Shown piece after piece: positions 37,139 through 49,593 of a stretch of 64,000 nucleotides of DNA (within the stretch, counting starts at the first letter, position 1; every line of letters begins with the position of its first letter). This DNA comes from Siphonodentalium dalli (taxonomy: Eukaryota > Mollusca > Scaphopoda > Gadilida > Siphonodentaliidae), in the NCBI GenBank assembly GCA_032622095.1, contig CP136063.1:79213980-79277979 (forward strand). Reading direction: 5' to 3'. The notes beneath the pieces were generated by a model, which saw nothing but the letters and a program-made list of their open reading frames with translations, was not told where the DNA came from and did no database searches. A program made the translations under genes and the position numbers.

Positions 37139-38263
37139 TCTCATATATATTTTGAAGACCTCTGTCTGTTTGTCTGTCTGTTTGTTTGTCTGTCATTAAT
37201 ACAAATCTACGATTCTCGACCGATCGGGACGAAACTTGGTACGTGTGTGTAGTTTGACCAGGCGGTGGACGTTGTCGTATTGGCGAGCCCGTGCGGCGCC
37301 CGCTTCGCGAATGCGCAGACGAGATCTCGGAAACGGGTGGAGCTATCGACTTGAAATTTGGTATGTGAATGTATCTTGCCCCGGATACGAATTTTATCGG
37401 GTCGACGATCCCGTGCGACGCCAGCTTCGCGCATGCGCAGACCAGATATCGGAAACGGGTGGAGCTATCGACTTGAAATTTGGTTTTTGAATAGCCTGGA
37501 CAACGTCGGGCTCATCGGCTTGTCTCATATATATATTGAAGACCTCTGTATGTTTGTCTGTATGTCTGTCATTTATACAAATCTGCGATTCTCGACCGAT
37601 CGGGACGAAACTTGGTACGTGTGTGTAGTTTGACCAGCGGTCGACGTTGTCGTATTGGCGAGCCCGTGTGGCGCCCGATTCGCGCATGCGCAGACCAGAT
37701 CTCGGAAACGGGTGGAGCTATCGACTTGAAATTTGCTATGTGAATGTATCTTGCCCCGGATACGAATTTTATCGGGTCGCCGAGCCCGTGCGACGCCAGC
37801 TTCGCGCATGCGCAGGCCAGATCTCGGAAACGGGTGGAGCTATAGACTTTAAATTTGCTATGTTAATGTATCTTGTCCCGGATACGAATTTTATCGGGTG
37901 GCCGAGCCCGTGCGACGCCAGATTCGCGCATGCGCAGACCAGATCTCGGAAACGGGTGGAGCTATCGACTTGAAATTTGTTATGTGAATGTATCTTGCCC
38001 CGGATAAGAATTTTATCGGGTCGCCGAGCCCGTGCGATGCCAGCTTCGTGCATGCGCAGACCAGATCTCGGAAACGGGTGGAGCTATCGACTTGAAATTT
38101 GGTATGTGAATGTATCTTGCCCCGGATACGAATTGTATCGGGTCGCCGAGCACGTGCGACGCCATCTTCGTGCATGCGCAGACCAGATCTCGGAAACGGG
38201 TGGAGCTATCGACTTGAAATTTGGTTTTTGAATAGCCCGGACAACGTCGGGCTCATCGGCTAG
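37139..38263 (+). repeat. 1,125-bp dimer, copy 2
   Basis: Second copy of 36014-37138, directly adjoining and in the same orientation. Confidence 0.9.
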
Positions 38264-39546
38264 TAGAGGATATATTCTTCTTCAAATTGAATAAAACCTA
38301 TTTAGTACAATCTATTCTGGGTCAAACATTTTGTCGGCCAGATTACTTAGCGGTGTCGAAATAACCAGTCGATAACAGGGGGGTGAGCATTTTCCTGAAG
38401 TCATTTTTCTTCAAAAGAGTTAAATGATGCTTCTATTGTGTACATGTATTAGGTATGACGTTATCTCTTGGTAGGGTCGCCATCAGTTAATAATGAGGGA
38501 TGACACCAATGGGTGATAAAAAGGTCAGCTTGCTAAATGTTTTCATCAAGGACCTATCAATGCACTTAACTTCATTTATTCAACCAGACATAAATGAAAA
38601 CACAATAATAGATTCTTCAAATAAATGTAAACTCTTCAAATAAAAATAGACTATTCAATAAAACATACAGGTGTTAAAACAAACTTTGACCGATTTCAAC
38701 GATATACGGTATGAGTCTATGATCACCTCTAGATGGGAGCTGTCAAATTTGAACGATTTTCGATAGAAAACATGGCCGCAGGCAGCCAATCTCCAAAACA
38801 ATATACTCGTGTTGCATCTATATAATCGCCAAAAATCTGTCAATAAATTCTGCACAGTGCTCGAAGAAAAACTATTGTGTGTGACAGAAACAAAACAGTA
38901 TTTGTCGGGTGCAGCTGCCTGTGTGGTGAGGCACGACATTCTTTGCCACCCACCTGGCCGTCAACTTGGTACATTGATAACACCAGATTCGTCAAAGAGT
39001 ATAAGTACATGTATATTGTGAATGCCAAATCAGATATTAAATACTACGTTACCTATTTCGACGTGTAAAATTGGTAAATTGCATGCACACTAGTCAGTTA
39101 TTGAACATACACGTATATTCCTGACTCCAATTGGAAACATTCCTTTTGAGTATGTATTTGTATAGTGTTCATTACGCCCTCTATGGGTGTTTCTGTTAAG
39201 GTGTTTTACCTTGTCAATGGGCCAATGCGCGAAATATAATTTAAAATGTACTTGAATATTTCCGTACCCGTTATTTACTGCCTGCTATATATAACACACA
39301 CCTCTGCTTCGCTGCCATAGTTTTAACACCTATTTCTGTTCTACGTCGTGATACGATCTAACAGCTGAAACGACACTCAATCCCAATCAATAATTGAATC
39401 AATCAACCTTAGATATGTTCGGTATTTTGTCAAAGTGATTATAACGGATTAATGGGCATTGTGATAATCAACACCAGCATCATCATCATCGTATTTTTTT
39501 TTTGCATTCGTCTCCAATATTCTTTACAACTGATAAATATTCATAC
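38264..39546. other. Intronic, no gene recognised
   Basis: Ends at the GTATGA donor of the iGluR pore exon (minus strand). Nothing else supported. Confidence 0.4.
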
Positions 39547-39764
39547 CTTGAATAAAGTGTAGGTGTTTGAACCGTAAAACACCAGTGGTTTTATCTCGTC
39601 TTGGGCTGCCAATTCGCTGATACTGTTAATGGGTGTGTGTGGAATATGTACCGTCAAGAACGCGGCTAGATTTGCCGTGTGCGCGGAAATGATTATGATG
39701 GTGAAAATCCACCAGGAAAGTAACAGCAACCGACCAGAAGTTGTTGTTGGTGTTGGCTGGCCGC
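39547..39764 (-). CDS. iGluR exon: end of pore loop, M3 and S2 start
   Basis: A 218-bp exon between a TTTTCAG acceptor (AG at 39765-39766) and a GTATGA donor (GT at 39545-39546). It completes Gly102 and encodes residues 103-174: the pore-loop exit [11 protein letters not shown], then M3 (about 114-140) with [11 protein letters not shown], the family's signature SYTANLAAF gating motif carrying Ala-His for Ser-Tyr. S2 follows, with PINSISELA (145-153) and [10 protein letters not shown] (165-174), where Thr169 aligns with the conserved agonist-contacting Ser/Thr. The exon ends in phase 0. Confidence 0.93.
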
Positions 39765-39909
39765 CTGAAAATATCGAGGAATACTTAAAACTGTACATGG
39801 ATGATTAATGGATTCTTTGTCACATTTCGTTATTTACAGCAAGCTGAACGATGCATCGGTAGCCACAACCGGACTACAGTTAATGACATTATATAAGTTA
39901 TGCTAACTG

Positions 39910-40135
39910 CATACTAACTGCATACCGAATACACTATGTACCGAATACACTCTGTACCGAATACACTTTGTACCGAATACACTCTGTATTTGTACCGAAT
40001 ACACTCTGTACCGAATACACGAATGCTAGACGTTTCGGCACCTGGACATTTCGGCACCTTGTGTTGCCGTTCGGCACCTGGACGTTTCGGCACCTGACCT
40101 TTTGGCACTTTGGACTTTTCGGCACCTGCTTATTT
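39910..40135 (+). repeat. Composite minisatellite: ACCGAATACACTCTGT then TTTCGGCACCTGGACG
   Basis: About seven units of 16-20 bp (GTACCGAATACACTCT) are followed by about six units of 17-18 bp (CGGCACCTGGACGTTT). The same two words adjoin again at 60.0-60.2 kb. Confidence 0.8.
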
Positions 40136-40211
40136 TCAAACCTACGAAATAATGAATGGAGACTAAATTTGTTGTTTTATTCTTTATTTCAATAAAACGT
40201 GATAAAACATG

Positions 40212-40507
40212 TATTGATTGATTGATTGATTTGGGGTTTATTGTCGCTTTAGCCACTAAGGCCATATCACGACATTGCCAGTTTTAGTGGTGGAGGAAAT
40301 CCGCACACTTGCGACTAATCTAACAGTGATTTTAATGGCTGATAAACTCGTCAACCATGTGCGGCAAACCACCGACCATCGGCGAGTAACTGGCAACTCC
40401 ACCAGATAACGATTTCGAGTTACAAAGTCCACGATGGAAACATGTGGATTTGAACCCTTATCGCCAGCGCTGGAGGGCGAAACGGCTTGGAGTGGTACCC
40501 CTAACCG
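40212..40507 (-). mobile_element. tRNA-derived SINE
   Basis: On the minus strand, a tRNA-like head has an A-box-like GGTCAATCGGTTAGGGG near 40500 and a B box GGGTTCAAATCC near 40445-40460. A body with CCACCACTAAAACTGG and GGCCTTAGTGGCTAAAGCGA follows. The element ends in an (ATCA)n tail at 40212-40232. It would be transcribed by RNA polymerase III and mobilised by a partner LINE (known of SINEs; partner not identified). The 5' end runs into the CCTGGGTA minisatellite, so its start is approximate. Confidence 0.7.
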
Positions 40508-40860
40508 ATTGACCCATATAAAAATGTACCTGGGTAAATCTTGGTGTTTACCTAGGTATACCCCGGTACATATAGGTTTTACCCTGGTTCCACCCAGGTC
40601 ACACACAGGTTACACCCAGGTAAATCAGGGATTTATATAGATTTACCCTGGTGTTTTCTATATATGTTAGGTATAAACCCCAGTTTACCCGGGTTTTTAC
40701 GGATATAATTTAGAAAGACGCTGTCACACCCGGGTATTTAGACCCAGGTTATCCGGAGTATTTACACCCAGGTATTTACACCAGGGTTTCGCCCAGGTAT
40801 TTACTACAGTGTTCACCCGGATATATATACCTGTGGTATTTTGTTAAACTGTATAATCTG
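40508..40860 (+). repeat. CCTGGGTA/TACCCAGG-rich minisatellite
   Basis: Units such as ACCCAGGTTTACC and TTTACACCCAGGTA in mixed order. It begins with CCCATATAAAAATGTACCTG, a terminus that recurs inverted at 58960-58980. Confidence 0.7.
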
Positions 40861-40865
40861 CATTG

Positions 40866-42030
40866 AAGTCACCTTATTAACCCTTTCTATATTACAGCAC
40901 CATTGGCGTGTAGTTACCTTATTAACCATTCTATATTAAATCATTAATTGACAGGTAGTTACCTTATTAACCCTTTCTAGACTAAGTAACATTGGTGAGT
41001 AGTTACATTATTAACCCTTTCTATAGTAAAGCACCATTGATGTGAAGTTACCTTATTAACCCTTTCTTTATTAAAGCATCATTGACGTGTAGTTACCTTA
41101 TTAACCCTTTCTATATTAAAATATCATTGATGTGTAGTTACAATGTTAACCATTTCTATATTATAGCATCATTGACGGCCAGTTGCCTTATTAACTCTGT
41201 ATATACCAAAGTATCATTGTCGTATATAGTTACCCTTTCTATACTAAGTACCGTTGGCGTGTAGTTACCTTATTAACCCTTTCTATATTAAAGCATTAAT
41301 TGACAAGTAGTTCCCTTATTAACCCTTTCTATACTAAATATTATTGGTGAGTAGTTGCATTATTAACCCTTTCTATACTAAAGCGCCATTGACTGGTAGT
41401 TACCTTATTAACCATTTTTTTTGTATTAAAGCATCATTGACGTGTAGTTACCTTATTATAACCATTTCTATATTAAAGCATCATTGACGTGTAGTTACCA
41501 TATTAACCAATTCTATATTAAAGCATTATTGCCGGGTAGTTACATTATTAACCCGTTCTATACAAAGTATCATTGGTGAGTAGTTACCATATTAACCATT
41601 TCTGTATTAAAGCATCATTGACGTGAAGTTACCTTATTAACCATTTCTGTATTAAAGCATCATTGATGTGTAGTTACCTTATTAACCCTTTCTATATTAA
41701 AATATCATTGACGTGTAGTTACCATGTTAACTCTTTCCATATTAAAGCACCATTGACGGGTAGTTGCATGCCTTGTTAACCCTGTATATACTAAAGTACC
41801 ATTGTCGTTTAGTTACCTTATTAACCCTTTCTATATTAAAGCATTAATTGACAGGTAGTTACCTTATTAACCCTTTCTATACTAAGTATCATTGGTGAGT
41901 AGTTGCATTATTAACCCTTTCTATATTAAAGCGCCATTGGCGGGTAGTTACCTTATTAACCATTTATGTATTAAAGCATCATTGACGTGTAGTTACCTTA
42001 TTATTACCCTTTCTATAATATGATCATACG
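40866..42030 (+). repeat. 45-bp minisatellite, left block
   Basis: A consensus near GTAGTTACCTTATTAACCCT plus TTCTATATTAAAGCATCATTGACGT is repeated about 25 times with point changes. It continues at 43304 after a 1.26-kb insertion. Confidence 0.9.
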
Positions 42031-42040
42031 CTAGCGTAAT

Positions 42041-43303
42041 TAACGAACCAAGGCAAAACCACTCACACGAGGGTAGCTGTGGCTTTTTTTGTTTTATTTT
42101 TTTTGTTTTTTATTTATCAAAATATGTTTATAGATTCCCTGGTATTCCCTTCAAATAAAATTTACATAAGCCTATATTTCCTGGGTTGATTATCAGTAAA
42201 AGTAATTAGAGTAAAAATTAGGCCAATCGTACGTCCGAAATCTGTTTGAAATTGAAATCTGACTTTATAACCTCGGAATTCTCTCTTTTTAACTCGGAAT
42301 TCTGACTTTTTAACTCGGAATTCTGACTTTATAAACTCGGAATTTTGTCTTTTTAACTCGGAATTCTGACTTTTTAACTCGGAATTCTGACTTTATAAAC
42401 TCGGAATTTTGTCTTTTTAACTCGGAATTCTGACTTTTTAACACGGAATTCTGACTTTATAAACTCGGAATTCTGTCTTTTTAACTCGGAATTCTGACTT
42501 TTTAACTCGGAATTCTGACTTTATAAACTCGGAATTTTGTCTTTTTAACTCGGAATTCTGACTTTTTAACTCGGAATTCTGACTTTATAAACTCGGAATT
42601 CTGACTTTATAAACTCGGAATTCTGACTTTATAAACTCGGAATTCTGACTTTTTAACTCGGAATTTTGTCTTTTTAACTCGGACTTCTGACTTTATAAAC
42701 TCGGAATTTTGTCTTTTTAACTCGGAAATCTGACTTTATAAACTCGGAATTTTGTCTTTTTAACTCGGAATTATGACTTTATAAACTCGGAATTTTGACT
42801 TTTTAACTCGGAATTCTGACTTTATTAACTCGGAATTCTGACTTTATTAACTCGGAATTTTGTCTTTTTAACTCGGAATTCTGACTTTTAACTCAGAATT
42901 CTGACTTTTTAACTCGGAATTCTGACTTTATAAACTCGGAATTTTGTCTTTTTAACTCGGAATTCTGACTTTTTAATTCTGAATTTTGACTTTATCAACT
43001 TGGAATTCTGTCTTTTAACTCGGCATTTTGACATTTATTAACTCGGTATTCTGACTTTATAAATAACAAAACACATAGATGATTGTATGACGTTTATATA
43101 AATAGGAGAGTGTTGCACATCGACTGATTTGTGTTGGCCTCTTAACAGCCGATTACGACAATAATGCTTTAGGCCCACCGATCTACTGTGCGACAAAAGT
43201 GCTCCCCAAATTCAAAAATTAGAGCGTCGTATTAGTTAATAATTGGTGACGTCACAAAATCAGATATAGCCTATATACGACCCAAAGCGGCTTTGGTTCG
43301 TTA
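42041..43303. mobile_element. 1.26-kb insertion with short TIRs carrying a 21-bp minisatellite
   Basis: TAACGAACCAAGGC at 42041 is matched by GGCTTTGGTTCGTTA ending near 43303. The flanking 45-bp array resumes right after. Inside, 42265-43065 is a tandem array. The remaining sequence is non-coding. Confidence 0.65.
42265..43065 (+). repeat. Minisatellite, 21-22 bp (AACTCGGAATTCTGACTTT)
   Basis: About 38 units. Three variants ending TGTCTTTTT, TGACTTTTT and TGACTTTATA follow each other in order several times, giving a higher-order unit of about 63 bp. Confidence 0.9.
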
Positions 43304-44525
43304 TTAAAGCATCATTATTGCCGGGTAGTTATCTTATTAACCCGTTCTATACTAAGTATCATTGGTGAGTAGTTACATTATTAACCCTTTCTATATTAAA
43401 GCATCATTGACGTGAAGTTACCTTATTAACCATTTCTGTATTAAAGCAGCATTGACATGTAGTTACCTTATTAGCCCTTTCTTTATTAAAATATCATTTA
43501 CGTGTAGTTAACATGTTAACCCTTTCTATATTAAAGCATCGTTGACGGGTAGTTGCCTAATTAACCCTCTATATACTAAAGTATCATTGTCGTGTAGTTA
43601 CCTTACTAACCCTTTCTATACTAAAGTATCATTGGCGTGTAGTTATCTTATTAACCCTTTCTAAATTAAAGCATTAATTGACAGGTAGTTACATTAAACA
43701 AGCCTTTCTATACCAAGTATCATTGGTGAGTAGTTACATTATAAAACATTTCTATATTAAAGCGCCATTGACGGGTTATTACCTTATTAACCATTTTTGT
43801 ATCAAAGAATCATTGACGTGCAGTTACCATATTATAACACTTTCTATATTAAAGCATCATTGACTGATAGTTACCATATTAACCCTTTCTATATTAAAGC
43901 ACCATTGGTGTGTAATTACCTTATTAACCCTTTCTACATTGAAGCAATAATTGACAGGTAGTTACCGTATTAACCCTTTTTATAATGAGTATCATTGGTG
44001 ATTAGTTACATTATTAACCCTTTCTACAATAAAGCATCATTGACATGCAATTATCATATTAGCCAGTTCTATATTAAAGGATCATGAACGGTAGTTACCA
44101 TATTAACCCTTTCTATATTAAAGCACCATTGGCGTGTAATTACCATATTAACCCTTTCTATATTAAAACATCATTGACGTGTAGTTACCCTATTAGCACT
44201 TTCTATATTAAAGCATCATTGACGTGTAGAACTTTATCTTATTAACCCTTTCTTTATTAAAGCATCATTGACATGTAGTTAGTTACCTTAGTAACCATTT
44301 CTATACTAAAGCATTATTGACGGGTAGTTACCTCATTAACCTTTCTATATTAAAGCATCATTGACAAGAAGTTAAATTATTAACCATTCTATACTAAGTA
44401 TCATTGCCGTGCAGTTAGTTACATTATTAAACCTTTCTATATTAAGACGTCGATCATTGACGGGTAGTTGTTACCTTATTAATCATTTATGTATTCAAGC
44501 AGCATTGACGAGTAGTTACCTTATT
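43304..44525 (+). repeat. 45-bp minisatellite, right block
   Basis: About 26 further units of the 40866-42030 array, in the same orientation. Confidence 0.9.
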
Positions 44526-44985
44526 ACTTGAAGTTTATTATGACAGTATGACAATACACTACCCCGGACAAATGAAGCAATATCATACTTTATCTAACAG
44601 CCGAGCTATAATTAGTGAACATTAAACTGACAAACAGACAATTTTCAGGGCCATTATTTAATATTAAAGGGATACAAAATAAAGATATTTCTAATGATCA
44701 GTAAGAATTATTCTCTAAGTGATACTTATTATTTCAAATAAATGATTGCGTATACTATAGTAGACCATATACCAACAGGAAAATATAAGTGAATACAATT
44801 ATTGTGTTTCAAAATTCGTTTCGTTTCGTTTCTGCAGCCAAATTACAATCTTAACTTTTAGTTACCGTTCTTCATTTTAGCGCGGAGAATTCCTTGTGGT
44901 GTTTTGAGTTAATTTTGTCGCGAATCAACGCGGATTGACAGAAGGAAATGGTGTATTGGCTACAAACGGATAAACTGTGGACTTA
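44526..44985. other. Intronic, no gene recognised
   Basis: AT-rich spacer between the minisatellite and the large foldback. Confidence 0.4.
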
Positions 44986-47900
44986 TATATAAGATTGTTG
45001 GTTAATTTTGATTTTCGTGCCGTTTGGAGCCGAAACATTTATTTTTTGTTGAAAAATCGCTCTTTTTCAAAAAATTTATATTTTTCGAACATTATCATTC
45101 AAACGGATATTGCAATAATATTGAAATATTTAGTCCATATGGTGTAGTAGTTATCTGTCAAGCATATGAAGAAAGAAGTTAACCAAAATTTTGAACGTTT
45201 TGCGAGATATTGGATTTTAGCTACCCCTCCCCCAAACACGTTTTTGGTCGAAAAAAATACATATTTTTGATAATGACATTACAAACATTTTCGAATTGAT
45301 CTGAATGGGACCCAATATGAATCTTGTACTGAAAGTGTTGTCCAGAGATGCCGTTTAATCGATTACAGATGTATTCAGGCTTTCAGACCCCCAGTTACAA
45401 CAACAACAATTATTTTATTGATAACAGTTAATTTTGCATGCATTAACATCGATATTAAGTACTAAAACCTTTGTTATAAACAATACGTGACCAACATATA
45501 ATTCATATGGCTCAGTAGTTATCTGGACATCACAAGTAGAAAGAATTTGACAGAAATTGTCAACGGTTTTCAAGATATTGGAATTAGGTACCGCTCCCCC
45601 GGACGCGATTTGGTAGAAAAACTACATATTTATGATAACAAGACAAACCTTTCTAAATTATTCTAATGAGCATCTAATCATTATTCGTGTGATGAAAACC
45701 TGATCCGTAGACACCGCGAGCCTGGTTTTAGATTATCTCAGGTTTCCAATTAAACCCCCATTTACAACAACAACAACACAATATTTTATTTATGACATGT
45801 AATTTTATATTGACACATATCGATTTGAGCAACTGAAGTATTTGTTCTAAACGACACACAATATAGACTAACATAATCATACAGAACAAAATCATTGTTG
45901 CTCACCGCCCTATTAGACGTCCTGAACACACCACGAACTGAACAAAATATGATCTCAGTATTAAGAATCATGCAATTATAAAGGACAATTACATAAGGAA
46001 ATATACAATGTTTATGGATGGGTTTGTTCCCGAAACAGTGTGGCACTTTGCTATATTTTTCAAGAACACTCTACCCAATTTAAAGACTTCAACGCAATAA
46101 GAAATTAAGCTATATGATCTCTAATTCTCTATATTAACCGAGAGTGTGACGGGAATGTAGTTCTATCAGAGAATTTGTATGGATGGGTTGTGCATGTGTC
46201 GCTTTACACAAAGTGGCTGATAAATAAGAAAGACGAATTTGCTGTTTTAGGCCCCCCTACACAATTGAAGAGATAAATGTCTGAACCCCGTCAACTATTT
46301 TAATATTTTCGCGCTGACTGAGTTGCTGTATATAAAAAGAGTATTTCTGATAACATTACATTCAGTATGGCGCATAGAAGTTCTGTCTTAGGACCACTGT
46401 ATTCCAAAAAGTAATGATATGCTTTTTATATTGCCACAATGACAGGGAGGGGACGTTTTAATGTGATTACTCAATTGGCCATAGTTCAAACTACTGCATT
46501 TTAATCTTAAACGCGAATGGAGTACTTGTGCATCTATACGTCGGACATGCTGGGTTCTCCAGCTGTCCAATTATTGTAATCTCTGTATACCATTATTTGG
46601 TTTTTTCTTAGAATAAACTATTGATTGGTTGATTGATATGCGACACTTATTGTATGTAATAGCAAATAAAATGCGTTGTTGTTGTAATTTGGGGTGTGGA
46701 AGCCTGAACACGTCTTTAATCACTTAAGCAATGTTCCGGGGCTCAATTTTCAGCAAAAGAATTATGTTGGGTCCAAGTATGATCAATTGGGAAGTTTGGT
46801 AAAGTTCTGAACAAAAATATGTAATATTTCGACCAAAAACGTGTTTGGGGAGGTGTAGCTAAAATCCATTATTTCGCAAATTGTTCTAAATTTCTGTTAA
46901 CTTATTTCTGCATATGCTTTGAAAATAACTGCATCACCATAAGAATTAAATATTTGCGCATTATAACAATATCCATTTGAATGAAAATGTTCGAAAAATA
47001 ATATTTTTGTTAAAAAAGTGCGATTTTTCAGCAAAAAATAAATATTTTGGCTCCAAATGGCAGGAAAATCTAAATTAACCATCATTTTTTTTCATATCAA
47101 GTAGAAGTATGGTATGATGTAGTAATTTTAACCCCAACAATATGGGCAAATAGGCTAGGACATAGCCACAGGGCTCGCTTTACCAAAATCGTTAATTCTG
47201 GAAAAAGTCACTGGAGGGTATCGCTCATCGTCGATTTGACAATAGCCACCACCTATTCCGTTATTTTTCAATTTCTGTCAAATTCTTTCTACGTGTGTTG
47301 TCCAGATAACTACTGAGCCATATGTTATATAGTTGGTCACGTTGTTTATAACAAAGGTTTTAGTACTTAACATCGATGTTAATGCATGCAAAATTAACTG
47401 TTATCAATAAAATAATTGTTGTTGTTGTAACTGGGGGTCTGAAAGCCTGAACACATCTGTAATCGATTAAACGGCATCTCTGGACAACACCTTCAGTACC
47501 ATATTCATATTGGGTCCCATTCAGATCAATTCAAAAATGTTTGTAATGACATTATCAAAAATATGTATTTTTTTCGACCAAAAACGTGTTTGGGGGAGGG
47601 GTAGCTAAAATCCAATATCTCGCAAATCGTTCAAAATTGTTAACTTCTTTCTTTATATGCTTGTTAGATAACTACTACACTATATGACCTAAATATTTCA
47701 ATATTATTGCAATATCCGTTTGAATGATAATGTTCGAAAAATATAAAAAATAATTAAAAAGAGCGATTTTTCAACACAAAATAAATGTTTCGGCTCCAAA
47801 TGGCACGAAAATCCAAATTAACCAACACTTCTTGCATATCAGGTACAAATATGGTATGCTGTAGTCATTTTAACACCAACAATGTGGGCAAATAACTTAG

Positions 47901-48030
47901 GACATAGCCGCAGGGCTCACTTTACCAAAATCATTAATTTCTGGGAAAAGTCACTGGTGGGTATCGTTCATCGTCAATTTGAGAATAGCCACCACCAATT
48001 CCGTTATTTTTCACTATCATTTTCGTAAAG
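44986..48030. repeat. About 3-kb foldback with tandem units on the right side
   Basis: The left arm 44990-45590 matches 47255-47845 inverted: TTTTCGTGCCGTTTGGAGCC, CCCCAAACACGTTTTTGGTC, GGCTTTCAGACCCCCAGTTA and ATGCATTAACATCGATRTTA. The right side carries a second, direct copy at about 46670-47290, offset by 746 bp (CGACCAAAAACGTGTTTGGG at about 46831 and 47577). A diverged extra unit sits on the left at 45590-45780. The centre (45.8-46.6 kb) has no recognised gene. Confidence 0.78.
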
Positions 48031-49003
48031 AGTATATATTTCTCCTTTAAAAAAAAGGTAGTTTTAACTTGTTCTACCGTGGGTAGGGGTATCTCGAAAA
48101 CTAGAGCTCTTTTTCGATTTGGCCGCTGCACTAAATACGCAAAATTGAATTTGTGGTACCGTACAAGCATGATGCAGTGCCAGTGGCCTGCTCATGAACC
48201 TGTCCAGAAGACGAAGAATTGAGAAGTTTGATCCACGATAGTAAGGGGTCGGTACATGTAGTAAGTACTGATAGTGATAAGCCTGCTGTACAATAATACT
48301 ACTTTTGCTGTTTTACTGGTCTTAACTGAGTACTGTGTCAATGTGACATTGTTAATTCAGTTCCACTCAAATGTACATTAACTGGCAATGATGCATCACT
48401 ATTAAAGGCACCGGTAATCCTAGGTCAACATGACCGCTTTCGCAGATTGCTGCTTCTTGTCCAGTAGAAGGATACGCACTACGTTCATGACTGAACTACG
48501 GTAATCCCTAAATACCAGGAGGACGCGGCGTAGAAACTTGGCACAACAGTTGTTACACATGTACATGTACACGACAAAGAAAATTATCAACAAGTGAGCG
48601 TCATCATCAAAATTGCAAATTAAAACACGGCAATTGTAAATTGGTAATCCCAACATACCAGGAGGACAAGGCATTGAAACTTGGGACAACAGTTGTTACA
48701 CGGCAAAAAAAATTAAAACACACTGCAGATGAATGTTTATACATGTACTGTGCAGTCGAGATCACCTGGACAACAACTATTTAAGGATTATACCATTTGA
48801 TGAGTAGATGCGTGACTGATTTAGATACTCCATATTTACTCGGAAGATAACAGTATACGATGCCATACAGTTGTTCCATGGCACCTCAACCTTTGGTGGA
48901 AACCGTAAAACTAATGAAAATGATGAAAGCCAGACTCAACATCAAGACTACATGTTCATGCATAAGTGACGGTTCAATGATTTTGACTCCATCAGATGAT
49001 ATC
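48031..49003. other. No gene; two-copy tandem repeat
   Basis: ATACCAGGAGGACGCGGCG...ACAACAGTTGTTACAC at about 48510-48560 recurs at about 48655-48702, a period of about 143 bp. Nothing else recognised. Confidence 0.45.
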
Positions 49004-49388
49004 TAAGCGACACCAATTTTTAAGTCTGGTTTACGATAATGTGGGGAGAAAAAAAGTAGATGCAGGAGGGAAAAAAATAAAAATAAAAAAGATTGTCCCC
49101 CCAATTTATATCAAGTAAATCGTGGAATTTTACATAAATTTTACAAAAATTGTGAAAAAATGTTTTTGAATGAAATTCTGTTCAAACCAAACAAGACATA
49201 TCTTGTCATGAAATACATGAAAATATGGATCTGTACATCATCATAAGCAGAACCGGATGCGACAGCACATGAAAATCAGTATGCGTGTAAAATATTTTGG
49301 GACAAAAAAAGTTAAATTTTTTTCATGAAATGGAAAAAAAGTTGTAGGAGGTGTTCGTAAACCAGACTTAAAAATTGGTGTCGCCTTA
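49004..49388 (-). mobile_element. MITE, 385 bp, TIR of about 31 bp (copy F1)
   Basis: Ends are TAAGCGACACCAATTTTTAA (plus GTCTGGTTTACG) and the mirror ending GGTGTCGCCTTA. A closely similar copy lies inverted at 56115-56508. Flanking TA may be the target duplication. No coding capacity. Confidence 0.85.
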
Positions 49389-49593
49389 GGCTCATGTTAA
49401 CACAGGTTCACATATTCTCAAATAATTGTCTCCCTCAACCATACTAGTATTTATATTTGATAGAACCTCAGTGAGACCATGTTGAAAATTACCATCAATG
49501 CAGTTCCAGTGTAGACGCAACGCGATCATGTTACTTCAAACCAGTTGCAATGTTCCTTAGCATGGTAATTCGTGAAAATAAATGTCAATGCAA

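Larger units (their letters stand above)
35513..38263 (+). mobile_element. Head-to-tail array of five Helitron-like family A elements
   Basis: Elements run 35513-36013, 36014-36397, 36398-37138, 37139-37522 and 37523-38263. Each starts TCTCATATATATWTTGAAGA, followed by a TCTGTTTGTCTG run. The later four have a leader with CGACCGATCGGGACGAAACT; the first has a variant leader. All carry 122-bp units containing GCGCATGCGCAGACCAGATC. Each ends with an AGCCCG...CGGGCT hairpin, CATCGG and CTAG (CTTG in the second and fourth). The outer flanks are A before the first TC and T after the last CTAG, matching Helitron insertion between A and T. There is no Rep/helicase coding. The many open frames are repeats of the 122-bp unit. 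Confidence 0.72.

Noticed and set aside
35778-38231. Many open frames of 75-108 codons with GNGWSYRLEIW-type repeats on both strands
   Set aside because: They are translations of the 122-bp unit in both directions. All copies share the same phase because 122- and 1,125-bp repeats recur, and there is no start context or domain.
40866-44525. Possible CRISPR-like array
   Set aside because: Units are contiguous and degenerate, with no unique spacers; the context is an intron of an animal gene.
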